Source: Bacteroidota bacterium
GTDB lineage: Bacteria > Bacteroidota > Bacteroidia > Bacteroidales > UBA10428
Assembly (NCBI GenBank): GCA_024640925.1
Contig: JAHEEB010000077.1
Coordinates: 1-10,146 of the forward strand
Length of the DNA stretch: 10,146 bases
Direction of reading: 5' to 3'
Below, piece by piece: positions 1 through 6,433 of this stretch; the stretch's first letter is position 1, and each line of letters starts with the position of its first letter. Under the pieces are notes generated by a model that saw only the letters and a program-made list of their open reading frames with translations, did not search any database and had not been told where the DNA came from. Position numbers and translations under genes: made by a program.

Positions 1-241
1 TAAAATCTGCTTTTTTGCTAATAATAAAACCTACGGAAAACCTGATGAATACACGATTGAATATTGGGATGGTGCAAAATGGCTACTGGTAGAGGGGATA
101 ACAAAAACGCCTTCCCTGCCAACTGGAAATACAGCTAATATAGCATCCTTTGACACGGTTACGACTACTCAAATCAGGATTAACCTTAAAAATGAATCAA
201 AAAGATTTTTTATTGCCTTAAACGAAGTAGAAATATATTAA
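1..241 (+). CDS. C-terminal end of a protein with a discoidin-like (F5/8 type C) domain, 5' truncated
   Basis: An open frame runs from base 2 to a TAA at 239-241 and gives the last 79 residues of a protein whose start lies outside the window. The visible part reads like the second half of a galactose-binding, discoidin-like beta-sandwich: a YTIEYWDGAKW strand pair, then an FDTVTTTQIRINL strand and a closing ALNEVEIY strand. In Bacteroidota such domains commonly sit at the C-terminus of secreted glycoside hydrolases and other polysaccharide-degrading proteins, so this is probably the tail of such an enzyme, but no catalytic part is visible. No T9SS-type C-terminal domain follows the fold. It appears unrelated to the sulfur genes downstream and is separated from them by about 470 bases of signal-rich sequence. 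The fold call rests on the strand pattern only. Confidence 0.6.
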   Translation, partial: KICFFANNKTYGKPDEYTIEYWDGAKWLLVEGITKTPSLPTGNTANIASFDTVTTTQIRINLKNESKRFFIALNEVEIY

Positions 242-251
242 TTCCTTTGTC

Positions 252-311
252 CCGATATAAGGTTTGAGACAATTTGAGTTTTTAGCAAAAATGATAGTCT
301 CAAGGTATCGG
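252..311. repeat. Interrupted inverted repeat just after the upstream gene
   Basis: Two pairs of complementary hexamers are nested here: CCGATA (252-257) with TATCGG (306-311), and TGAGAC (265-270) with GTCTCA (297-302). Between them lies a small TTTTTAGCAAAAA hairpin (279-291). The whole could fold as a 60-base interrupted hairpin starting 10 bases after the stop codon of the upstream gene. It may act as a 3' end or stabilising structure for that transcript, but no T tract follows, so it is not a canonical terminator. It ends about 30 bases before the dyad at 344-361. Confidence 0.4.
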
Positions 312-343
312 AAAATGGGTATAAATAAAAGTATATAAAACGC

Positions 344-361
344 ATACCCTATTTATGGTAT
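344..361. promoter_or_regulatory. 18-bp dyad, putative transcription-factor site, copy 1 (metA leader)
   Basis: The sequence ATACCCTATTTATGGTAT is an inverted repeat, ATACC-N8-GGTAT. The core TACCCTATTTATGGTATT recurs upstream of cysK at 1685-1702, flanked by further similar bases (AAAAT, CATA and GCGG). The dyad centre lies 58.5 bases upstream of the TTTG of the downstream promoter in both copies. If TTTG spans about -7 to -4, the centre sits near -65, a class-I activator position. The regulator is unknown. Short, spaced CC/GG dyads of this kind are seen with Rrf2-family sulfur and Fe-S regulators, but that link is only a guess. Confidence 0.6.
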
Positions 362-383
362 TAAAAATCACATAAAGCGGCTA

Positions 384-414
384 TTGTTTATCTATTATGT
401 TCTCATCACCTTTG
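384..414 (+). promoter_or_regulatory. Bacteroidota-type promoter of the metA leader
   Basis: CACCTTTG at 407-414 matches the Bacteroidota -7 consensus TAnnTTTG except for C at its first base. A TTG at 384-386 stands 20 bases upstream, where the -33 element is expected. The cysK promoter has the same CAnnTTTG form followed by TAC. Transcription would start near base 418. Confidence 0.55.
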
Positions 415-452
415 TACAGACATTTACACTGGTTAATTAAAATAAAAAGAAA

Positions 453-551
453 ATGAAATATCACTTCTTCAAAAAACATATAGGTAAAACAAATTGTGGA
501 TTAAGTGCAGGTGGAATAATATATTGCATTTACAATTTTTTTCTGGAATAG
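453..551 (+). CDS. Possible 32-residue small ORF with two Cys codons (candidate leader peptide)
   Basis: ATG at 453 follows an A-rich stretch typical of translation starts in this window (AAATAAAAAGAAA), and the frame closes with TAG at 549-551. The peptide begins MKYHFFKKH and contains TNCG and IYCIYNFF, so it has two Cys codons (TGT at 495, TGC at 525), five Phe and a basic N-terminal half. The second half is hydrophobic but too short to call a membrane segment with confidence. It lies between a promoter shared in style with cysK and a terminator directly upstream of metA. It could be a leader peptide sensing cysteine supply, a small secreted or membrane peptide, or a chance ORF. It has no Met codon after the start, which argues against simple methionine-codon attenuation. 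Confidence 0.35.
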   Translation: MKYHFFKKHIGKTNCGLSAGGIIYCIYNFFLE

Positions 552-600
552 TTAGTGAATCATAGTAGTTAGTTAGGATTAATTTAATTAGGGCTATTTT

Positions 601-638
601 GGCAACCTGCTTTAAGCCAAAGCAGGTTGCCTTTTTTT
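601..638 (+). terminator. Strong intrinsic terminator or attenuator upstream of metA
   Basis: GGCAACCTGCTTT (601-613) and AAAGCAGGTTGCC (619-631) form a perfect 13-bp stem with a 5-base loop (AAGCC), followed directly by seven T residues (632-638) and, after one G, four more. It is the best intrinsic terminator in the window. It lies 72 bases before the metA start and about 190 bases after the predicted transcription start, so it either ends a separate small transcript or attenuates metA. Confidence 0.9.
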
Positions 639-678
639 GTTTTAAAAAATTTTATGACTATTCAAACTAATTAGCATC

Positions 679-686
679 CAATTTTG
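679..686 (+). promoter_or_regulatory. Weak -7-like element between the terminator and metA
   Basis: CAATTTTG again fits CAnnTTTG, the form seen at the leader and cysK promoters, and would start transcription about 20 bases before metA. No TTG or TTTG is visible at the expected -33 spacing and there is no dyad at the right distance. If real, it would give metA basal transcription independent of the leader. Confidence 0.25.
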
Positions 687-709
687 TTTAGAAAAAAGAA
701 AATAATTCT

Positions 710-1642
710 ATGCCAATAAATGTTCCGGATAACTTGCCTGCAATTGAAATTCTTAAAAATGAAAACATTTTTATAATGGAAAAGATGCGTGCATCTCATC
801 AGGATATTCGTCCGTTACGCATAGCCTTATGTAATTTAATGCCTTTAAAAATAATAACCGAAACCGATTTTATAAGAATCCTTTCTAATTCGCTGATTCA
901 GATAGAACTAGACTTTTTTTATATGGATAAGCATGATTCGAAAAACACTTCAAAGGAGCATCTGAATATTTTTTACAAAACATTTAATCAGATTAAAGAC
1001 AATCGATATGATGGTTTGATAATAACTGGAGCTCCTATTGAACACCTCGAGTTTGAGGAAGTTGACTACTGGAACGATATGAAAAAAGTTCTGGATTGGA
1101 GCAGTTCTAATGTAACAAACACATTGCATATTTGCTGGGGTGCTCAGGCTGGTATGTATTATCACTACGGAATTCCAAAATACCCATTGGAAAAAAAACT
1201 TTTCGGGGTATTTGAACATCAGATTATAGAAAATAAAATGCCTCTTTTCAGAGGGTTTGACGATACTTTTTTTACGCCACATTCGCGATATACCGAAACA
1301 AGGGAAAAAGACATTCAACAACATTCCGAACTTTCATTGGCAGCCTATTCCGAAGAAGCAGGTGTACATGTTGTAGTTTCCAAAAATAACAGGCAGATAT
1401 TTGTTACCGGTCATTTTGAATATAATCCGTCTACATTAAAAACCGAATTTGAGAGAGACAAAGCAAAGGGATTACCCATTTCTCTACCAAAAAATTACTT
1501 CCCTGGAAATAACCCTGAAGCTAAACCTGCTGTTAAATGGAGGGCAAGTGCTAATTTGTTTTTTATAAACTGGTTGAATTATTATGTTTATCAGGAAACG
1601 CCATTCAACATCGAACAAATTGGTCAGCAACAGGCTTTTTAA
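710..1642 (+). CDS. metA: Homoserine O-acyltransferase MetA, predicted to use acetyl-CoA
   Basis: This cytoplasmic enzyme acylates homoserine in the first committed step of methionine synthesis. The 310 residues cover the full length of the family. The start MPINVPDNLPA aligns with the N-terminus of E. coli MetA, which fixes the start codon. The catalytic Cys is C142 in HICWGAQAG, and the His/Glu partners are H235 and E237 in TGHFEY, at the family's canonical positions. Residue 111 is Glu (GAPIEHLEF); E. coli has Gly here. Published mutational work on MetA links Glu at this position to acetyl-CoA and Gly to succinyl-CoA, so the product should be O-acetylhomoserine. That fits the presence of a MetY-type O-acetylhomoserine sulfhydrylase downstream. 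The gene is preceded by a leader with a strong terminator and is separated from cysK by its own intergenic promoter region. A GCTTTTTAAAAAGC palindrome overlaps the stop codon. Confidence 0.95.
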   Translation: MPINVPDNLPAIEILKNENIFIMEKMRASHQDIRPLRIALCNLMPLKIITETDFIRILSNSLIQIELDFFYMDKHDSKNTSKEHLNIFYKTFNQIKDNRYDGLIITGAPIEHLEFEEVDYWNDMKKVLDWSSSNVTNTLHICWGAQAGMYYHYGIPKYPLEKKLFGVFEHQIIENKMPLFRGFDDTFFTPHSRYTETREKDIQQHSELSLAAYSEEAGVHVVVSKNNRQIFVTGHFEYNPSTLKTEFERDKAKGLPISLPKNYFPGNNPEAKPAVKWRASANLFFINWLNYYVYQETPFNIEQIGQQQAF

Positions 1643-1683
1643 AAAGCTTTCAAATTCTTACAATCCCTGCTAAGTATAAATAC

Positions 1684-1701
1684 GTACCCTATTTATGGTA
1701 T
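1684..1701. promoter_or_regulatory. Dyad, putative transcription-factor site, copy 2 (cysK)
   Basis: GTACCCTATTTATGGTAT repeats 17 of the 18 bases of copy 1. One outer base is changed, leaving TACC-N8-GGTA as the perfect dyad. The downstream flank also resembles copy 1: ATT(C/A)AAAAT follows, CATA begins 18.5 bases from the centre in both copies, and a GCGG lies a few bases further on. The centre-to-TTTG distance is 58.5 bases in both. Conservation of site and spacing in two non-coding regions argues for a shared regulator of metA-leader and cysK transcription. Confidence 0.65.
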
Positions 1702-1746
1702 TCAAAATGCCATATCTGCGGGATTTTATAATTTACTGATCCATTG

Positions 1747-1754
1747 CATTTTTG
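1747..1754 (+). promoter_or_regulatory. cysK promoter, -7 element
   Basis: CATTTTTG fits CAnnTTTG and is followed by TAC exactly as in the metA-leader promoter. The expected -33 position (about 1724-1727) is TTTT rather than TTTG, a weak match that would suit dependence on an activator bound at the dyad. Transcription would start near 1758, giving a leader of about 25 bases. Confidence 0.5.
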
Positions 1755-1783
1755 TACCATAATTAATTCTAAAAGTTAAAATT

Positions 1784-2740
1784 ATGGCACACATATCAAA
1801 ACATTTGACCGATTTAATCGGAAATACTCCTCTTCTGGAACTTACAAACTATAATAAAGTCAATAATGCTTCGGCTACTATTATAGCAAAACTTGAATAC
1901 TTCAATCCGGCAAGCAGTGTTAAAGACCGTATTGGCTTTGCTCTTATAACTGATGCTGAGAAAAAAGGACAGTTAAAAAAAGATACGGTAATCATTGAGC
2001 CAACCAGTGGAAATACAGGTATTGCTCTTGCATTTGTTGCAGCATCGAAAGGATATAAACTTATATTGACCATGCCCGAAACCTTTAGTATTGAACGTAG
2101 AAACTTGTTAAAGGCTTTGGGGGCTGAACTGGTATTAACTCCAGGTGCCGATGGAATGCCCGGAGCTATTAAAAAAGCTGAAGAATTGCATGCAGAAATA
2201 CCCAATTCTTTTGTACCACAACAGTTTAAAAACCCGGCAAACCCCGAAGTGCACAGAAAAACAACAGCTGAAGAAATATGGAAAGATACCGATGGAAAAG
2301 TGGACATTTTTGTCAGTGGAGTTGGTACCGGAGGTACAATTACAGGTGTAGGTGAAGTTTTGAAAAAAAGAAATCCGAGTGTTAAAATTGTTGCCGTTGA
2401 ACCTAGCGATTCACCAGTACTTTCAGAAGGCCGGAAAGGTCCTCATAAAATACAGGGTATAGGTGCTGGTTTTGTGCCCGATGTTTTAAACCGTACCATT
2501 ATTGATGAAATTATTACTGTAAGCAACGACGAGGCTTTTAACGCAAGTCGCCAGCTTGCAAAAATTGAAGGACTTTTAGTTGGTATATCATCGGGTGCTG
2601 CCACGCATGCTGCCCTTCAATTGGCCAAGCGTCCTGAAAATAAAGGCAAAAACATTGTTGTAATTCTTCCTGATACAGGTGAAAGATATCTCTCTACTGT
2701 TCTATTTCAGTTTGAAGAACAAGCTATTGTAAATAAATAG
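1784..2740 (+). CDS. cysK: Cysteine synthase (O-acetylserine sulfhydrylase)
   Basis: This PLP enzyme of the fold-type II family makes cysteine from O-acetylserine and sulfide in the cytoplasm. At 318 residues it has the usual CysK length. The PLP Lys is K47 in NPASSVKDR, the substrate loop is TSGNTG (74-79), the cofactor phosphate loop is GVGTGGT (179-185), and the C-terminal GISSGAA (268-273 region) holds the Ser that contacts the pyridine nitrogen. All are typical of OAS sulfhydrylases. I see no C-terminal CBS domain, so it is not a cystathionine beta-synthase fusion. Because a lipid-type N-acyltransferase follows, a role in making another sulfur amino acid such as cysteate was considered, but nothing in the sequence favours it over cysteine synthase. 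It is the first gene of a likely cysK-acyltransferase transcript, with 31 bases to the next gene. Confidence 0.93.
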   Translation: MAHISKHLTDLIGNTPLLELTNYNKVNNASATIIAKLEYFNPASSVKDRIGFALITDAEKKGQLKKDTVIIEPTSGNTGIALAFVAASKGYKLILTMPETFSIERRNLLKALGAELVLTPGADGMPGAIKKAEELHAEIPNSFVPQQFKNPANPEVHRKTTAEEIWKDTDGKVDIFVSGVGTGGTITGVGEVLKKRNPSVKIVAVEPSDSPVLSEGRKGPHKIQGIGAGFVPDVLNRTIIDEIITVSNDEAFNASRQLAKIEGLLVGISSGAATHAALQLAKRPENKGKNIVVILPDTGERYLSTVLFQFEEQAIVNK

Positions 2741-2771
2741 ACTGAATAAATTGGCTGGTTAAAAAAAAGCT

Positions 2772-3707
2772 ATGGAAAAAATTATCGATTCAATATCAAA
2801 GGAAAATTTAATCAGGGAATTAACACCTGAAAAATTTCTAAAACACACGTCCAAAGGTAATAATGATGTTTACAGCTTTACATTTCGTGAAGCTCCTTCA
2901 GTAATGTATGAAGTTGGCCGGTTAAGAGAAAAATCGTTTCGGAAAATAGGATGCGGAACCGGACAGGCTTTAGATTTGGATGAACACGATGTTGAACCGA
3001 ACAGCTACCAGCAGCTTATAGTATGGAACCCACGAGAAAATGAAATTGTCGGAGGCTATCGGTTTGCCTTATGCCAAAACCATCTGAGCAATTTACACAG
3101 CCTTTCAATGACTCACTATTTTGATTTTTCAAAAAGATTTGTTTCCGATTATTTGCCTTATTGTGTAGAACTTGGCAGAGCATGGGTAAATCCGGATTAC
3201 CAACCTTCGTCAGGGGAAAGGAAATCAATATTTGCGCTAGATAATTTATGGGATGGGCTTGGTGCAGTTATAATAAAGTATCCTCAAATAAAATATATGT
3301 ATGGCAAGATTACCTTTTCTGCATCGTACAATCCAATTGCACGGGTCTTATTACAATGGTTGCTGGATCACTATTTAAGAGATAAAAATAACATGGTGAA
3401 ACCAACAAGTCCTGTAAAGGTGCCAAATGTCCTGCAAGTTTCCGGAATTTGTCCTTCGGGTAATAATTTCGAACAAGATTATAATTCCATAAACCGGTAC
3501 ATAAGAAGCATTGGACTGAGCATTCCTCCATTGGTCAATGCTTACCTAGGGTTGACTAGAAAGTTAACAACCTTTGGTACTGCAAATAATCCGGAATTAA
3601 ACAATTCGTTCGAGACAGGAATAATGATAAATATAAAAGACATATATCCTGAAAAATATCAACGATATGTTGGAAGTATAAAAAGTGAGGAATATACATT
3701 AGTCTAA
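2772..3707 (+). CDS. GNAT-type N-acyltransferase of the GlsB/OlsB (hemolysin-like) family
   Basis: The 311-residue protein resembles the Bacteroidota GlsB-like acyltransferases, relatives of OlsB that transfer a 3-hydroxyacyl chain to the amino group of an amino acid. Shared marks, by eye, are a VGRLREKSFRKIGCGTG segment (48-64) with DLDEHD (68-73), an LIVWNP...EIVGGYRFAL core beta region (82-100), the ELGRAWV motif (133-139), and a following LW..LG..IIKYPQIKYMYGKITFS block (159-183). In Bacteroides, GlsB N-acylates glycine and works with an O-acyltransferase, GlsA; no GlsA partner is seen here. Instead the gene sits 31 bases after cysK and 80 bases before metY, so the acyl acceptor may be a sulfur amino acid, or its co-location may reflect control of lipid acylation by sulfur status. 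No signal peptide or membrane segment is evident, so it is probably cytoplasmic or peripheral. The substrate is unknown and the family assignment is moderately sure. Confidence 0.7.
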   Translation: MEKIIDSISKENLIRELTPEKFLKHTSKGNNDVYSFTFREAPSVMYEVGRLREKSFRKIGCGTGQALDLDEHDVEPNSYQQLIVWNPRENEIVGGYRFALCQNHLSNLHSLSMTHYFDFSKRFVSDYLPYCVELGRAWVNPDYQPSSGERKSIFALDNLWDGLGAVIIKYPQIKYMYGKITFSASYNPIARVLLQWLLDHYLRDKNNMVKPTSPVKVPNVLQVSGICPSGNNFEQDYNSINRYIRSIGLSIPPLVNAYLGLTRKLTTFGTANNPELNNSFETGIMINIKDIYPEKYQRYVGSIKSEEYTLV

Positions 3708-3741
3708 ATATTCAATTCAATAGTTGTCTTAATAATCCCCC

Positions 3742-3749
3742 AAACTTTG
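3742..3749 (+). promoter_or_regulatory. Weak promoter-like element before metY
   Basis: AAACTTTG matches the TAnnTTTG form except at the first base. A TTG at 3724-3726 lies only 15 bases upstream, shorter than the usual 19-21. No copy of the dyad is present in this 80-base gap. metY may therefore be read mainly from the cysK promoter, with this as a possible internal start. Confidence 0.25.
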
Positions 3750-3769
3750 AGAAAGAAAATAATTTTTAA

Positions 3770-5089
<1,320 letters not shown>

Positions 5090-5101
5090 TTTTATATTTC
5101 A

Positions 5102-5145
5102 AAACATTAAATGTTTCATGTTCTGCATTGAAACATTTAATGTTT
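5102..5145. terminator. 17-bp inverted repeat after metY, probable transcript end
   Basis: AAACATTAAATGTTTCA (5102-5118) and TGAAACATTTAATGTTT (5129-5145) form a perfect 17-bp stem around a 10-base loop, 12 bases after the metY stop. Each arm is itself nearly palindromic (AAACATTAAATGTTT), so cruciform or protein-binding alternatives exist. No long T tract follows, so it is not a textbook intrinsic terminator, but it separates metY from the transporter operon. Confidence 0.5.
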
Positions 5146-5175
5146 AATGTACACTAAAACAATTGACATTATCGA

Positions 5176-5183
5176 TAATTTTG
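5176..5183 (+). promoter_or_regulatory. Promoter of the porin-ABC importer operon, -7 element
   Basis: TAATTTTG is an exact match to the Bacteroidota TAnnTTTG element. I see no clear TTTG at the usual -33 distance. Transcription would start near 5187, giving a leader of about 90 bases that includes a small ATCTG/CAGAT hairpin (5244-5257) close to the start codon. The dyad found before cysK is absent, so this operon may respond to a different regulator. Confidence 0.45.
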
Positions 5184-5276
5184 TCCGTTGTTAATTATTG
5201 GATTAATTACAATTCGATATAATGTTGATATTTTGATGATTGTATCTGCTATCAGATCATTGAATAAAACAAAAAA

Positions 5277-6416
5277 ATGAAAACTATGAAGAAACTTATA
5301 CTAATTTCCTCCCTTTTATTGATAATACAGGTAGCACAAACACAAACCACCAATGATATTCTGAATGTTCTGATCGGAAATGGCACCATTAAACAGGAAC
5401 AAGCTGATTCTCTGCGGGCTGAAGCAGCCATAAAACAACAGGAATCCGATGCAAAGAAAAAGTCTTTTCAGGTTACTTCCGGCAAAGCACTTCAGTTGTC
5501 AGGATATGGACATTTCCGATATCAGTACCTACAGGAGGAAGGAAAGAACGATGGATTTGATATCCGTCGTGCTTATCTTGATATAAAAGGCGATATTACA
5601 CCTTACTGGGGTTATCGTATACAAACCGATTTTGCCGGAACGCCAAAGATTGTTGATATATATGCCGATTTTAAGCTTAACGACAAGCTCAATTTTACTA
5701 TCGGTCAACAGGTAATCCCTTTTTCATTAAACAATGTAACTTCAAATACGAAACTCGAATTAGCTGACAGGGCGCAAGTTGTAGAAGCTTTATCTTCAAG
5801 AAAAGGCGATGTACTGGGCGATAACAATGGGCGGGATATTGGTATTTCAGCATATGGAAGTTTGCTGACAATTAACAATCGTAAATTACTAGAGTACAGA
5901 ATTGGAATTTTTAATGGTTCGGGAATTAATAAAACAGATTTAAACGAAGCCAAAGATGTTGTCGGACGTATTTTGCTTCATCCTGTTAAAGGACTTGATT
6001 TAGGCGGTTCCTATTATTCGGGATGGACACCAGATTCCGCCTCTTTAAACAATAAAACCGTTCCTGCTCAATTAGGCTTGCGTAACAGAATTGGTGGCGA
6101 AATTAGTTATACATACAAATATCTGAATTTAAAAGCCGAGTATTTAACTGGTACTGATGGAGATGTGATAAAATCGGGATATTATGCCCAGATAGCTGCC
6201 TTTGTAATGCCAAATAAACTTCAGGTTGCCGGACGTTACGATACTTACGATAAAGATGTTGATAAGGAAGATAACATTTCGACCAATATTACTTTTGGTG
6301 TTAACTATGTCATCAATTCAAATGCATTTCTTCAAATAGCATATACAATTAAACAAGAGGAAGGAAAAATTGTTGATAACAACATTGGAGCAGTACAACT
6401 GCAAATCAGTTTCTAA
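5277..6416 (+). CDS. Outer-membrane anion porin of the Porin_O_P (OprP/OprO-like) family
   Basis: The protein is predicted to be a 379-residue beta-barrel channel in the outer membrane. A signal peptide covers about residues 1-22 (basic MKTMKK, hydrophobic LILISSLLLII, then VAQTQ). A short charged, probably coiled-coil segment follows (about 25-63, IKQEQADSLRAEAAIKQQ), then the barrel from about 72. Strand-turn blocks typical of the family are seen: HFRYQYLQEE, GFDIRRAYLDIKGDI, WGYRIQTDFAGTPKIVDIYADF and FTIGQQVIPFSL. The chain ends ...LQISF, with the terminal Phe expected of barrel proteins. The start at 5277 and a second ATG at 5286 would both leave an intact signal peptide. The family was named for phosphate- and polyphosphate-selective porins, but many Bacteroidota members have unknown specificity. 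Lying 17 bases before the binding protein of an ABC importer in a sulfur cluster, it probably admits the same oxyanion. Confidence 0.85.
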   Translation: MKTMKKLILISSLLLIIQVAQTQTTNDILNVLIGNGTIKQEQADSLRAEAAIKQQESDAKKKSFQVTSGKALQLSGYGHFRYQYLQEEGKNDGFDIRRAYLDIKGDITPYWGYRIQTDFAGTPKIVDIYADFKLNDKLNFTIGQQVIPFSLNNVTSNTKLELADRAQVVEALSSRKGDVLGDNNGRDIGISAYGSLLTINNRKLLEYRIGIFNGSGINKTDLNEAKDVVGRILLHPVKGLDLGGSYYSGWTPDSASLNNKTVPAQLGLRNRIGGEISYTYKYLNLKAEYLTGTDGDVIKSGYYAQIAAFVMPNKLQVAGRYDTYDKDVDKEDNISTNITFGVNYVINSNAFLQIAYTIKQEEGKIVDNNIGAVQLQISF

Positions 6417-6433
6417 TAAAAATAAAAATAACT

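Larger units (their letters stand above)
418..638 (+). ncRNA. Putative leader or stand-alone small transcript upstream of metA
   Basis: A promoter with a start near 418 and a strong intrinsic terminator ending at about 638 delimit a transcript of about 220 bases that contains a 32-codon ORF (453-551). If RNA polymerase sometimes reads through, this is the 5' leader of metA and the terminator is an attenuator. If not, it is an independent small RNA or small-peptide gene sharing a regulator with cysK. I could not match it to SAM-I or SAM-II riboswitch features. GCAGGT (507-512) inside the small ORF can pair with ACCTGC (605-610) of the terminator's 5' arm, which could serve as a weak antiterminator. 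Boundaries are inferred from motifs only. Confidence 0.45.

Noticed and set aside
418..709. SAM-I or SAM-II riboswitch upstream of metA
   Set aside because: SAM-II elements do occur upstream of metA in some bacteria, but I could not find the expected pseudoknot arrangement, nor the multi-stem SAM-I layout. Only the terminator hairpin is clear.
950..1324. Antisense reading frame opposite metA, and similar frames opposite the other genes
   Set aside because: These are shadows of well-supported genes; they lack recognisable motifs or start contexts.
1634..1647. Palindrome GCTTTTTAAAAAGC over the metA stop as a terminator
   Set aside because: The stem that can form is only about five pairs and is followed by just three T residues, so it is too weak to call.
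1784..2740. cysK as a cysteate synthase feeding sulfonolipid synthesis with the adjacent acyltransferase
   Set aside because: All visible motifs are those of ordinary O-acetylserine sulfhydrylase, and the known sulfonolipid acyl condensing enzyme is not in the window.
5244..5257. ATCTG/CAGAT hairpin before the porin start as a translational switch
   Set aside because: Five pairs with a 4-base loop are common by chance in AT-rich DNA, and no ribosome site is clearly masked.
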